The notes beneath the pieces were generated by a model that was not told the origin of the DNA, made no database searches, and worked only from the letters and a program-made list of their open reading frames with translations. The position numbers were made by a program, and so were the translations under genes. Below are positions 32,680 to 44,267 of a stretch of DNA of 64,000 bases, piece after piece. The stretch lies in contig CM044959.1 in assembly GCA_024516035.1 (NCBI GenBank), positions 29,498,189 to 29,562,188 on the forward strand, written 5' to 3'. How positions within the stretch are numbered: the first letter of the stretch is position 1; each line of letters starts with the position of its first letter. This DNA is from Bactericera cockerelli. Taxonomy: Eukaryota; Arthropoda; Insecta; Hemiptera; Triozidae.

Positions 32680-32708
32680 TTTAACTCAGAAAATCACAGC
32701 AATACAAC
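32492..32708 (-). CDS. TPR gene exon 2: start codon and IFIT-like N-terminus
   Basis: Acceptor ATTACTTTCAG, exon from 32708; ATG at 32679-32677 preceded by a short 5'UTR; donor AGGAA/GTAAGT after 32492. Encodes MAKEIDEFSLYEDLKTLECP then FDWGF and a helical stretch. The C-x-F-x-W motif is the reason for the IFIT comparison. Confidence 0.8.
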
Positions 32709-33102
32709 CTGAAAGTAATGGTTATAATTTTATAAGATAAGTTTAATAATTTGATAAGTTTATCACCCAACTATCCAACACAGAAAACACAAAGTCTTTC
32801 ATAATGGTATTCAAAGAAATTATAAATGTGTTGGCATCCATTTATAAGAAGAAAAAAAAGAATGACAGTTTATAGAAATGTTTGAGACTTGTCAGTTATA
32901 TTGATTCTGACCCTAAAAATAAAAAAAATACATACAGGGTGTATAAAATGGTCATGTACAAAAAGAAACCACACATAGTAGAGGCCAATTTGATTAATAA
33001 ACCCCTATATCGAAATGAACCTAAATTGCTCATGAGGTTATGAAACACCCAGACATATGAAAAAATTGAAATATATAGGATCAAAAAATCTATTTAGGAA
33101 AA

Positions 33103-33410
33103 AAAAACAAACACAATACTTCCAATTTCTAATATTAGAAATTTATCAAAAGTAATAGATACTTTTCATTTTATGCATTCACAAGCGGGCTGTCACCCGC
33201 TTTGCGGGCCGAGGCATGGCCGTGAAAGCAAAAAATCCTTTTTCGCCAATGGCAGGTGTTGTAGTGGGAATTTCGAAAAATCCCTATAAGACAAAGATAC
33301 CTACCAAATTTCAGCTTCCTAGGACTTACGGTTTGGGCTATAGAGCGATGATCAGTCAGTGTCTTTGACGTTTATATATTAAGATTGACTCATTTATGCA
33401 TTCCCACTCA
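33103..33410 (+). repeat. Family P palindrome repeat, split by a Helitron
   Basis: 33103-33181 and 33385-33410 together match the inverse of 29884-29966 (CAATTTCTAATATTAGAAAT, TTTTATGCATTCA, then TTGACTCATTTATGC). Confidence 0.65.
33182..33384 (-). mobile_element. 203 bp non-autonomous Helitron inserted in family P repeat
   Basis: On the minus strand it starts TCTTAATATATAAACG and ends GCGGGTGACAGCCCGCTTG, with flanking host A and T. The uninterrupted paralogue at 29884-29966 reads AATGAATCAA/TGAATGCATA across the insertion point, showing insertion between A and T with no target duplication, the Helitron mode. A relative is at 43091-43310. Confidence 0.8.
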
Positions 33411-34433
33411 CTGCCTATTAGAAAATGCCAAGTGACAGGCAAAACACCAAAATACATTAGCGCAGGATACTTTTCTTAGAACATGATGTGCTTCCCATAA
33501 CTTTCTAAAGAGCCTAATATTCTGATGATGCAATCAAAACTAATACTTCACCATCTCTCCATAATGTGACTATGAGTAACTTGAGTTTGAATAATGATAT
33601 TGCATAGACCAAGATTATTTTTCCCTCAATAAATTAGCACCTATCAACAAAGGTAATAGAAGAGTCTATTTGAAGATATAGCTATAAATTAGTATGTAAG
33701 GGGTAGCAATATCATTATTTTTCTGTTGAGGCTATTGCAAAGTGTTTGCACTTAATGAGTTTATAGTTTAAGTATTCGGCTGTGATTCATTCATGCAATG
33801 TATCATTAGATTTTTTCTATTTGTGTACTTCTTCACTAAGCTAGGTACTAACAACATGGTGTAGTTAATTGAAAAGTGTTTACCATGAATTCTTGAGATA
33901 ACAAGTGAACTTAATCCAAGCTCCTCTCGAGAATCTCCACTCAAACTCAAGAAAGTCTTCAACAACTTCAAATTTCTCGATTTTGAGTAAATTCTTCTAT
34001 CTACAATGAAATGTAACAAAGGAAAAAGGTCTAAAAACAGAAAAAAACTCTTTCTAGATTTTTTATTTTGAATATTTATATTTTCCTAGTACAGAATTTT
34101 AGATAAGAACACAGTGTTGTCATTAATTCTGTAGGCGTATTTTAAGTACGCCATAGACGTGAGGTTTTTTTTTGTCATTAATCATCTGTATAAGGCAGAA
34201 TAAATTCTCACCAAGTTTCTCAAAAAATGTAATGATTTTTCTTTAGATCTACAAATTTTAGATATTTCTTATTGATTAAAGTTTTATCACCTCTAAAAAG
34301 AAGTTTAATAGTTTAAAAATTTACAAATATTGGAAGGTGCGTCAAAATATGATCATACGATTCATACCTAAAATCTTAAAATACGTTGTACATCTGAACC
34401 TGAACGCACTGCAAATTTTGGAACGTTGCTTAC
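33411..34433. other. TPR intron 1, no recognised feature
   Basis: AT-rich sequence between exon 2 and the predicted 5'UTR exon. No ORF or repeat I can support. Confidence 0.45.
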
Positions 34434-34560
34434 CTTCTCCGGCGCATTCAAATTTTTATCAATCCACTTTTTCCTCTCACTACCCAGTATCCACTTTTTA
34501 CCGATGAACATTCGAGGCATGTGCATTCACATCACTACCTATCTTCAAGCTCTAGTTTAC
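34434..34560 (-). other. Probable 5'UTR exon of the TPR gene
   Basis: A strong minus-strand donor GGAGAAG/GTAAGC occurs at 34434/34433, in GC-richer sequence than its surroundings, upstream of TPR exon 2, which begins with an acceptor and therefore needs an upstream exon. The outer boundary is a guess; no start site is visible. Confidence 0.5.
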
Positions 34561-34750
34561 AACTTTCATGTGAATATTCATAAATCTTAATGTTAATTTT
34601 GCGGCTTTTTCTAAGATAAATAATAAATAAATTCCTATTTATTATAATCATAAATTAGGGAAGTTTTTCTTTTGATTGTCCTTTAACCAATAGTAAAAAG
34701 TCACTATTTTGACTTTTATTTTAATTGTTAAAATCTTTTTTGCGTGTTTT
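34561..34750. promoter_or_regulatory. Candidate bidirectional promoter
   Basis: It lies between divergent 5'UTR exons (donors at 34434 minus and 34890 plus). No TATA box stands out. Support is positional only. Confidence 0.4.
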
Positions 34751-34890
34751 ATTCAAGTTTGTTTATCTGCGAGAGAACGGCTTCTCGGAAAAATCGATAA
34801 AGCAGGCGTGTTAGCTTTCCTTGTGTGATACGTTTCTTGAAAAGAACGCAAAATTCAACTTTTGCGGGGATATCCAGTTTAATTCAGTAG
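34750..34890 (+). other. Probable 5'UTR exon of the KCTD1/15-type gene
   Basis: Plus-strand sequence ending AATTCAGTAG/GTAAGTTG, an excellent donor, with no ATG in the preceding 100 bases and higher GC than the flanks. The next plus-strand exon with a clean acceptor and ATG is at 43490. The 5' boundary is approximate. Confidence 0.5.
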
Positions 34891-35043
34891 GTAAGTTGTT
34901 TAATCAAATTTATTCTTATTTAACTTTGATATTAAAAAATTGAGGTTTATTATCATGTATCACAACAAAGGTATGGGAATGTCCTTCTCTTAAATAAAAT
35001 TTAAAACATTTTGTATTTATCAACTTTAAAAAAAAAAAATCGG

Positions 35044-35253
35044 GTTTAATGTCGCTTTCAATTGCATGGTCATATCACGACGGGGTGTTACTCTCCATTC
35101 GTAGGAACCTCACAAACCTGCTACCCATATTATTAACCTCACTCAGCCTGGGTTGGGGTGGACTACCAGCATCACAAAGTCTTCACTTCGCTGGACGTTG
35201 TGTAACGGTGATTCTACAAGAACCGGTGCATGCAACGCGTCTTTGACGCTGGC
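35044..35253 (-). repeat. 5S-rRNA-derived SINE, minus strand
   Basis: On the minus strand it starts GCCAGCGTCAAAGACGCGTT and contains CAACGTCCAGCG, then the shared body CCAGGCTGAGTGAGGTTAAT and a CGTCGTGATATGACCATGC tail. The head corresponds to the 3' half of 5S rRNA, although the GGATGGGTGACC box is degraded in this copy. Confidence 0.65.
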
Positions 35254-35639
35254 AATGTATCAACTTGATGCATTATTACAACATAATACCTAGGTACCTA
35301 CCTATATTAATGTCAAAGTCTTCAGAGACCAAGATATTTTAGTTACCTACCTGCCTATATTATCTTAATCTCCATGAATAAAAGAGAAATTGGGCGGATT
35401 TGTAACTTTGAGTGTCCGCATTGTTTAGGCGAAATTAATGAGAGATTGACCCAAGTATTTTTTTTTTTTTTTTTTTCGTTAAATTTTTTGTACAATTCCA
35501 GGAAAATTCTCAACCGTCCTCGAGTTATGCTCAAGGGTTGCCTAGAGAAACTTGAAATGCCCTGAAACTTGAAGTTTATCGCGATTACCTATACTATTTA
35601 TATTTTATAGCTCAAAGAACAAAACATGCTTTCATTTAA

Positions 35640-35712
35640 GCAATTTTACGTCATATACTGGTGTGTGTTTTTGTGTGGTGTCTTTGCGAAGCGGGCGGGT
35701 GCAGTCCGCTTG
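35640..35712 (+). mobile_element. Helitron 3'-end fragment
   Basis: GTGTGTTTTTGTGTGG followed by GCGAAGCGGGCGGGTGCAGT and a CCGCTTG end before T matches the 3' end of the Helitron at 25443-26524. The 5' part is missing. Confidence 0.6.
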
Positions 35713-35748
35713 TTTAATATAATGCAGGTTTGTAGAGTTTCCACTTTA

Positions 35749-35893
35749 GCCAGCGTCGATGGCACGTTGAATTCACCAAATCTTGTTTTGTCACTGAAGT
35801 TAAGCAACGTCCAGCGGACTTGGATGGGTGACCATCCATATTCGAACCCTCGTGATGCTGGCTTTTTCCGTCCCCACTTAGGCTGGGTAAAAT
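35749..35893 (+). repeat. 5S-rRNA-derived SINE, plus strand
   Basis: GCCAGCGTCGATGGCACGTT, then CACTGAAGTTAAGCAACGTC and TTGGATGGGTGACC, which are the internal control elements of 5S rRNA genes, then a body with AGGCTGGGTAAAATG. It is 3' truncated relative to 48825-49040. Confidence 0.8.
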
Positions 35894-36371
35894 GAATTTT
35901 ATTAGATATTTGTGAGTTTTAGCGATAATTATGACAATACATAGTGGCAACGTTAAATCCAAATTAATAAAAAGTTCATTTACACACGCCGGGCCATACT
36001 AAATTAATACCTACCTATAATTGTTGAATGTTCCTAGCGCCTAACAGCTCGAAATTCATTTTTCTTGCCTTCAAAGGAGAGAAATGCTTGTTAGCCGCCT
36101 TCCTGCTCACCAGCAGGTTGCCAAGATGACAAAGGGTACCAGATCGTGTAGGTATATGCAAAGATATTTTAGGTGAAGTATTAATAGAAAGTTGTCTTGA
36201 GCTGTTTAATCAGAGTTGAATTCAGGGGAAGTTTGTATGTGCAGGTAGATTTGAATGAAAATTTAATGTTGAAATATTTGACAGTAAGAATAGAGGGTCG
36301 ATGACAATATATAATGTGCCATCATTAACCTTAGAATCTTTTGGCACTGAGGAATTTTCTGATCAACATAA
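35894..36371. other. KCTD intron, non-coding
   Basis: No gene recognised; a stretch near 36080-36130 (CCTGCTCACCAGCAGGTTGC) can form a short hairpin. Confidence 0.35.
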
Positions 36372-37979
36372 ACAGGGTGTCCCGTATACAGATGCAAATA
36401 TTTTGAGGGTAGGTTCAGCCCACCGTGAACTATCATATGAGCGAAACTTGCAGTGGGGCATTTTGCTTATTCGTTAAAGAGTTATGGCCAAATCCCTGTT
36501 TTTCCCACAGGCCTAGAGGTCACTTGGATCGATGCACGTTTTTAAATAAATGATAGCCAGTAGTTAACTTTTGACTTCATGTATTGATAGTCATGCATAT
36601 TTCCCTTCAAATGCAGTTGGTTGCATGAAAAAATATTGAAAGACCAGAGAGATATTTAATCATAAGTTCGATACTTTTCTAAAATTTGATTTTTCCCCTT
36701 TTTCCCTTTCGTGAATTTAAAGTACTTCTACAATTGCAATTCTGCGTATCACTAGTTAAAAAAATACCCTCTGCTATTTTGTTTCAATAAATTCCAAGTT
36801 CTTCCAGACGCGTGAAGGAACGGATGAGATACCACCTATTAAACGGCACCAGAAGGAGAGAAACACATCTTTCAAATTTTGAATCTGGGCGCTATTGCAT
36901 TTTGAAGAACACTCGATGCCTGAAGCGGTCTGTGTGACCATTTTTGTGCCAACTGCAAGTTATAAATGAAAATTTTCTGAGTACAAATAGTTCTATTAAC
37001 CAACTATATCAATCAAATCTAATAATTAAAATAACAAGGCGATCAATTTGTTCGGTGGAAGAGAAAGCCACAAGCTTTAACCTCGCACTTGGTTCGCTAC
37101 ATATTCTTTTGGGTTCTCTTCATTTCATGTCCTGTGTTGCAGAATGTATCATGTTTGTAGTTTATCAATAAAGTATTAATAATAATAGTAGTAACCTGAA
37201 GGTTGGATGTTCGAGTTTTACCTAAGGTTAATTTTCGGCACTTTTTTGTTATGTTTTTGATATCATGATTGTGATAAACACAAAAATGATATTTTTAATT
37301 TTAATTCTAAAAATAAAATCACAATTTTTGTTGTTAGCGCAGAGTCTTTCTCCATGTGTATTCTTTGTCCATAATTACACCTCTGGTTGCTGCTTTCGTT
37401 GCAGCCTCTCTCATTTTTCCTCACGATAACCCTGTGACCCCGAAACCCCATTCACATAAAAATTTCACACCGACCGACCACTGTGAATGATCAATTTCCT
37501 TCTGTGAAACATCCCAGAACAGTGTATTTATACCTCAAATTACGCGCCAATTCTGTTAAAATTCAGCCAACTTTGAATTTTCCATCATGATTCAGAATGT
37601 TTTTTGAGCTTTGTGTGTCTTGCGTTCCATGATCTTTAAAGTGATATAAATGAGCTTTCTTTTTTCTAAAATTAAACATAATAGGGTATTTTTTTAACTA
37701 GTGATACGCAGAATTGCAATTGTAGAATTGCAACCAACTGAGTTCGAAGGGAAATATGCATGACTATCCATACATGAAGTCAAAAATCACTTACTGGCTA
37801 TCATTTCTTTAAAAACGTGCATCGATCCAAGTGACCTCTAGACCTGTGGGAAAAACAGGGATTTGGCCATAACTCTTTAACGAAGCAAAATGCCCCACTG
37901 CAAGTTTCGCTCATATGATAGTTCACGGTGGGCTGAACCTACCCTCAAAATATTTGCATCTGTATACGGGACACCCTGT
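36372..37979. mobile_element. Foldback-type element, arms about 260 bp
   Basis: ACAGGGTGTCCCGTATACAG at 36372 is mirrored by CTGTATACGGGACACCCTGT ending 37979, and the arms match inward to about 36630 and from about 37720 with few differences. The unique centre holds no convincing gene. No clear target duplication. Its ACAGGGTGT end resembles the element at 3588-5596. Confidence 0.75.
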
Positions 37980-38019
37980 ATATGGTAGGCTCCCTAGATA
38001 GGTAATTATATTATATATA

Positions 38020-38230
38020 AGTAGTTCGAACGGTAAGGCAGGTGCACTCGTATAGGTACCCTGGAGGTTCAAGCCCTAAGTAAGGCGAGTAATTGTGAGA
38101 TCACGAAGATACTATAGTATGAAAACGAGTCCGGAGACCTCTGTCGTTAGTAATCCGTATGGATGGACTAGCCACCACTATCATGTCCATACATGGACCA
38201 CTGCGTAACCTTGACTTGTGCATGAGATCA
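38020..38230 (+). repeat. Possible tRNA-like SINE
   Basis: GGTAAGGCAGGTGCACTCG and a B-box-like GGAGGTTCAAGCCCT, followed by a unique body. Only one copy was seen in the window, so assignment is tentative. Confidence 0.4.
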
Positions 38231-39066
38231 TGCTTATTTTCATTGCTAGGTACTCAATAATTATGTGTACAAATTATGCAGCATCCATAGCTGATTACAG
38301 ATCACAAAAACCTGAATCTTGTATTTCGGTTATTTTAAAATGTTAGAGTAGCACTGTAGGTACAGCAATAATCATAGGCAATAACCCCGCCCTTTAGTTA
38401 GGACATACATGTTTCTATATATTTTTTCTATTCTTTTTCATTTTTATTGTATTTATATTGTTTCCATTTTTTTCATTGTTAAAATAATTATTTGTAATGT
38501 ACATATGTCCATTTGTATCTAATAAAGTGTTGAATAATAATAATAATAGGTACAAATATTATAATGTACTTTACTTAATTTATTATTATTGAAGTACAAG
38601 GAGGATCTCTCTAATGAGTCTAATGCAAAGAATAACTTTGGGTCGTTCAACAGATATTAGTTGTTGTCTCGAAGTTTGTCCGCGGACCTTTCCATCCCTC
38701 CTAATTATATCTCTTACGAATTCCGTCTGAGGCATAGGTACAAAAAAGGTCTCTTAATCAGCAGGGCATTCGCCGGAAACTTACGAGTGTTGGAGTTCAA
38801 GTGGTCAGGTACTGAGTTAATTTTTTCCTGGACGTTGCTTATCTTCATTGATCTTACAATAACTGGTGTATTCATAAAGTCATTGCCAGTGGCTTTAGTG
38901 TAGGCCCTGAAGTTCGTATTAGAGCTAATCTGCTAATTTAATAGGGGGACTTAAGGGGACTCAAGTAAATTAACAGGGGCACTTATGGGGGCTTAAGTAT
39001 AAAAATTCAACTCGTTTATAATCCAATCTTGTGACTATGCATTAGTCCATAATATGACAATGAATC
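38231..39066. other. KCTD intron, non-coding
   Basis: Nothing recognised up to the scaffold gap. Confidence 0.35.
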
Positions 39067-39167
39067 CNNNNNNNNNNNNNNNNNNNNNNNNNNNNNNNNN
39101 NNNNNNNNNNNNNNNNNNNNNNNNNNNNNNNNNNNNNNNNNNNNNNNNNNNNNNNNNNNNNNNNNNN
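39067..39167. other. Assembly gap (run of N)
   Basis: About 100 N, a nominal gap size. Sequence just after it (39168-39910) is rich in homopolymers such as AAAAATTTTTAAAAATT and may be low quality. Confidence 0.98.
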
Positions 39168-42100
39168 CAAACCCCCAAGAAATTTTCTCAATCACAGTTT
39201 CAGACAGAAAGTCTACTTCCAAGTTTTACGACTTAAATTGAATACAACACGTCACCTTGAAACAAAATATATTATGAAAACAACACATTATGATCCAAGA
39301 TTGGTTTATTTTTCCAACACCAAACGGCAGGGCTCATTTCACCTGGGCGAAGAATACGTTGAGGGTGTTGGAGTCCGAGATAACCAGGGGCTTCAAGTTT
39401 TTTCAAAAGGGTTTCACCTAAATTAAATTAAAAATTTCATTAAAAAGGGTACTTTTTTTTAAATTAAAAATTTTTAAAAATTTATTAAAAAATCGAAGAA
39501 TTGGCCAAAGGGTTTGAGGTCTTACGAACTTGTGTCTTCACCAATCTGAGCACCCGCACAAAAGGGGAAAGATTTCATTCAGAAGAAATCGGAAAGAGTT
39601 TTCAGGTTTCCCAAACCACTTTTTGAAACACGTAACCGCTTGAAATTTTTTCTCCGTTTTTTACACTTTTTTACGATCACTCAAGATCTCTTTCTTTTCT
39701 TCAAACATCAACTGGGCGCTTTTATTTTAGATGGTTACTTCTTGCTTTTTCCCGAACGTTCTAAAAAGAAGCTTTTAACAAAAATGAGAACATCGGTACA
39801 AATCACATATTTTCTCAAACAAACAAAAAAGTGCCCATCGAGTGGGGTTTGTGAAACCGCACCGCACGATTACTCTAACCAAAAAAAATTTCGTTCAGCT
39901 ACCTAGTAAAATATTTTTTTTCTAAGGATGAATCTCTTGATTTTTCCCCTGCTTATCTCTTTTACAAGTAGGGAGATAAAAGTATTAAAAGATGTGAAAT
40001 GTATTTGTTATTGTTAATACCGCTTCCCGCTGTAATTCTGTTGGCATGTAAATTTTTTCAAATAGAACCTTTTAAAAATATTTTTTATGATTAATAAAAC
40101 GTGAATAAACCAAATTCTTTGTATAAATTATCTCGATATATGTATAGGTCTTACAAACTCTCATTCAGCTGTCCCGTTGTCCCTCCTTTTCTTTCGTCTC
40201 ATAACTCCTATTGATCATCCATCACAAGTCCGGACCTTTTTATTAGTTTTGTTCCAAGTTCCTCTGACTTCTGTTTATTTATATTTTCTAATGTTATCTC
40301 TTTGTCTATTGAACGGGCGTGTTTCTTTCTCTATCCTCTGGCCATTGTAGCTTCCGCTGTAAGAAAAAATTAATAGTCCTAACTTCATGCTGTTTCAGTT
40401 CGAAATCCTTTGCAACTTGTGTTTGTAAAGTTTATCTCATCTATAATATAATGTGTGTTGGAGTGATCTTCTTTTACTACTCCTATATTTGTTTAATGAT
40501 GTTGATTGTTGCTCCCAGTGTTTATGAGGTTTTTGTTATTTGACGCTCCAAGCTATGTCGACTCAAGATTTATTAATGTAATTTTCGTCTTCCTCTTCAC
40601 AGTATAACGATATAACATGTGACTGCTGCCTTTTTCGGTTACCTAGAAATTATTCGATCGTTTTTTTTCAAAATATGAAAAAATAGAAGATCCTGCATTA
40701 CACATTGTCCTTTTAACATTTTTTGCAATGCTCATTACAATAATTTGGTTACTGATAATAAAATAATATGGGTTGGGCTGGAATGCGAGGTTTTAAATTA
40801 GAAAAAATACAAATTATAAGATCCATGCAAAAAAATATAGGTTATTTTATAAGTAGGTAGGTACATCATATTAATTCATATAAAAGATTACATTTAAATC
40901 ATATAAAATTAAAATAATCAAAACCTAAAGAATAATAATGATAACACTTTTTAGTGGAAGGTAACCACCACCAGGCGAGGTTAATGCTCAAACCATTTTC
41001 TACCACATACCCCCCTTATTTTCTTTCAAAAGTCAGTTCAAAAAACTTTATTATTATAACTAAACCTCATAAGTTCATACATAAATAGTTCTTAAAGATT
41101 TTTTTGTCAATTTGCTGGCTTGGAATACATAAAATAATAATATATTCCATACTAGTAGGTACCTACATTGTTAACAACAGAGTTGCATTATTCGGATGTA
41201 AGTAAGTATACAATTTTCAACTCTACAAACAAGCTGCTTGCTTGAAAGTTAAAACCATGCTGCTGCTGGTACTAATAGTAATGATATTGAGGAATTAACT
41301 TTTCTAATATTTCATTATTTGTATTCGATATCTAAATCACGAATTATTTGTAATGCTGTAAAAAAATCGTGACAAGTTATTGTTTGTATTGTTAGTCTTA
41401 TATGAATACATACTTTACACATTATTATATAGGTACTTAAGTAGGTACTTTTTTGTATATTCATTTTAACCTTTTACCCTTATAGGCACGATGCTTTGTT
41501 AAATTGATCTTTGGACATTTAGATATACCTACTCTCCGAAATATTTAGCAATAATTTGGTAATTCGAAGATATAATTGTTCCATAAAGACATCATTTGAT
41601 ACTTTAAGCAATTTTTTCTTTCGAAAAATTATGTCGATACTTGTATATTTTATTAAATATTTGTATTCCAGACTCTTAATTTAGTAGAGTTCACAAACAG
41701 GACCTTCTGACAGTTAGAAATGAATATAACCTTACCTTCGGTTTATAAGGGTTAACTTTTCTCAGAGAAATAGTCTTATACTTAATATGAATACGTATTA
41801 TATGTATGTATAACTTACCACCAGACCCACCAGTACATAAACAACCGTGTAATTTAAGTATGAGTACCTAGTTAGTAACAGTAAGTTTACTGCTGAATTG
41901 AATAGTCTTAGAAGGAATACCTAAATGTACATTTATAATTATGTATGCTCACATGTGTAATTGTACCTATTTATATACACAACTTTCTTATTGATTATTT
42001 GGAATTTTTTCAACTCATTCATTTTCCCATACTGTGCACATCATTCTTTAGTGATCTATAATTTGGGATAGTCCTGGGAATCTTACAGCATATATTTTTT

Positions 42101-42280
42101 AAACAAGTTTTTTGCAATCATTTCCATAGAGAACAGTAGTACTTCTGTAACATCAGCTAACTTGCATTACATCTATTTTATTATACTTATACAAATCTCA
42201 TTAAAATAAAAATGGAGTTTTATTTGTCACTTCCAATAATTCACACAGAATAATAGATAGGAACTATGTATATGTAAATC
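39168..42280. other. KCTD intron, AT-rich non-coding
   Basis: No gene, RNA or repeat boundary was recognised. Frequent TAGGTACCTAC-like motifs are scattered here, as elsewhere in the window. Confidence 0.4.
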
Positions 42281-43018
42281 GTCACATCCACTAATATGTA
42301 CTGAAAAATAGTAGTTTTGTCACATCCACTAATTTGTACAGAAGAATAGTAGTTTTGTCACATCCACTAATTTGTACAGAAGAATGGTAGTTTTGTCACA
42401 TCCACTAATTTGTACAGAAGAATAGTAGTTTTGTCATATCCACTAATTTGTACAGAAGAATTGTTGTTTTGTCACATCCACTAATTTGTAAACAAGAATA
42501 GTAGTTATGTCACATCTACTAATTTGTACAGAAGAATAGTAGTCTTGGTCGCATCCACTAAATTATACAGAAGAATTGTAGTTTTATCACATCCACTAAT
42601 TTGTACAGAAGAATAGTAGTTTTGTCACATCCACTAATTTGTACAGAAGAATTGTTGTTTTGTCACATCCACTAATTTGTAAACAAGAATAGTAGTTATG
42701 TCACATCTACTAATTTGTACAGAAGAATAGTAGTCTTGGTCGCATCCACTAAATTATACAGAAGAATTGTAGTTTTATCACATCCACTAATTTGTACAGA
42801 AGAATAGTAGTTTTGTCACATCCACTAATTTGTACAGAAGAATTGTTGTTTTGTCACATCCACTAATTTGTAAACAAGAATAGTAGTTATGTCACATCTA
42901 CTAATTTGTACAGAAGAATAGTAGTCTTGGTCGCATCCACTAAATTATACAGAAGAATTGTAGTTTTATCACATCCACTAATTTGTACAGAAGAACAGTA
43001 GTTTGGTCACCTTCACTA
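42281..43018. repeat. 38 bp satellite with 191 bp higher-order repeat
   Basis: A 38 bp unit (GTCACATCCACTAATTTGTA followed by CAGAAGAATAGTAGTTTT) is repeated about 19 times. Variant units recur in fixed order: the GCATCCACTAAATTATAC variant appears at 42551, 42742 and 42933, exactly 191 bp apart, so five-unit blocks were amplified as a whole. Confidence 0.9.
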
Positions 43019-43090
43019 TTACGTATTTTTTTACATTTAACTAATATGAAGAAGATTTTACCTACGTCTACAATTTTAATCTATGTATAA

Positions 43091-43310
43091 TCTTAATATA
43101 TAAATGTCAAAGTCACTGACTGACTGACTGACTGATCATCACTGTTTCTCCAAACTGGTAAGTCCTAGGAAGCTGAAATTTGGTAGGTAGCTTTGTCTTA
43201 TAGTCTAGATGGGCAATAAGACGGGATTTTTCGAAATTCCCACTACAACACCTGCCATTGGCGAAAAAGGACTTTTTGCTTTCACGGCCATGCCTCGACC
43301 CGCAATTTCT
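43091..43310 (+). mobile_element. Helitron remnant, 5' end intact
   Basis: Starts TCTTAATATATAAATGTC after a host A and aligns to the inverse of 33182-33384 through CCTAGGAAGCTGAAATTTGG, CCATTGGCGAAAAAGGA and CACGGCCATGCC. The 3' hairpin and CTTG end are lost. It carries a CTGA microsatellite. Confidence 0.65.
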
Positions 43311-43489
43311 ATGTATAAATAAACTAATACTTTCGGTTGAAATAATACGCCAATTTTTTTTTTTTAATCTTCACACAACAAAAAAAAGACATTTTTATAA
43401 AGAAAGTTATTCTAAAAGACGGAACCTATTCACAACATTATCTATCAGACATCATAATTAATTTAAATATCATACTATTCTTTTTCCAG

Positions 43490-43597
43490 ACGGAAGTGCG
43501 ACATAAGATCTGCGTCGGACATGGCTGAAAATGATATCAAACCGAAAGATCTAACGTCCAACAGGATACTCTACCCAGCTAGTCAAATTAAAATGAG
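43490..43597 (+). CDS. First coding exon of the KCTD1/15-type gene
   Basis: Acceptor TATTCTTTTTCCAG ends at 43489; ATG at 43521 in GGACATGG; donor AATGAG/GTAAGA after 43597. It encodes MAENDIKPKDLTSNRILYPA and SQIKM, ending in phase 2. The BTB exon at 57965 begins in the complementary phase, so AG plus C gives Ser and the protein runs on as SNSPATSPTMSNSS. The N-terminal peptide itself is not recognisable. Assignment to KCTD rests on phase, strand and absence of other coding exons between, so an independent gene is still possible. Confidence 0.5.
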
Positions 43598-43892
43598 GTA
43601 AGAGTAATTGAATATTTTTTTTTTTTCGATAGTTATAATTATAATAAAAAAAATGTGTACTTAAAAATGATCACAATAAGGTAGAAGTGTATCTTAGGAG
43701 GTGTCATATTTTATGTAAATCAAAATTGTACTTAAAAAAGAATCAAATCAAATCAATCACCAAAACATTGTATAAAAGATGAAAATAAAGTAATTAATAA
43801 ATCTTTATGCGAGACGTTAAAAAACCTCCAGGTAGTTTTGCATCCATATTGGCAGATTTTTTTAAAGTAAATATTTGTATAGGTGTAATTAT

Positions 43893-44080
43893 ATCACCCG
43901 TGGCTCAGTGGTTAAGAGCATTGGTTGCTGACCCGGAGGCTGTGGGTTCGAATCCCGACCAGTGCGGAAAATTCTAACCGAGTTTTCCATTTCCAGAATG
44001 GCATGGATGTAAAATGGTAAAGTTCCCTGAAGTAATGCGAAAGCGGTTCCGGGGCACAATTACCTTCAAAAAAAAATTAT
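43893..44080 (+). repeat. tRNA-derived SINE (family C)
   Basis: A box GTGGCTCAGTGGTTAAGAGC and B box GGGTTCGAATCCC, followed by the body with AGAATGGCATGGATGT and GCGGTTCCGGGGCAC, ending in an A-run at 44069. Same family as 182-400. The tRNA ends do not pair, so not a tRNA gene. Confidence 0.75.
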
Positions 44081-44096
44081 ATTATACGTAGGTAGG

Positions 44097-44267
44097 TGTA
44101 GGAGATGCTGAGTTGCTACGGCAACACAAGTTGTTGATCGGAAAATACTTCTTTTTTCTTTTTGAACCATTTTACCTTCAGTTGAATTTAGGAAACGTTT
44201 GATTGAATTGTAACAAATATAAATTTATCTTGTTTAAGTAATAAAAGTTCTTATCATTTATTTACAA
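44097..44267 (+). repeat. 5' LTR, first part
   Basis: Starts TGTAGGAGATGCTGAG; contains an AATAAA near 44240. It is interrupted after ATTTACAA by the hAT element and completed by 45864-45880. Confidence 0.9.

Noticed and set aside
42281..43018. Possible CRISPR-like array
   Set aside because: Units are contiguous tandem monomers with no unique spacers, in a eukaryotic intron.
43893..43965. Functional tRNA gene
   Set aside because: A and B boxes are good but the acceptor ends do not pair and a SINE body shared with 182-400 follows. The same reasoning applies to the heads at 4546, 30445, 14095 and 15950.
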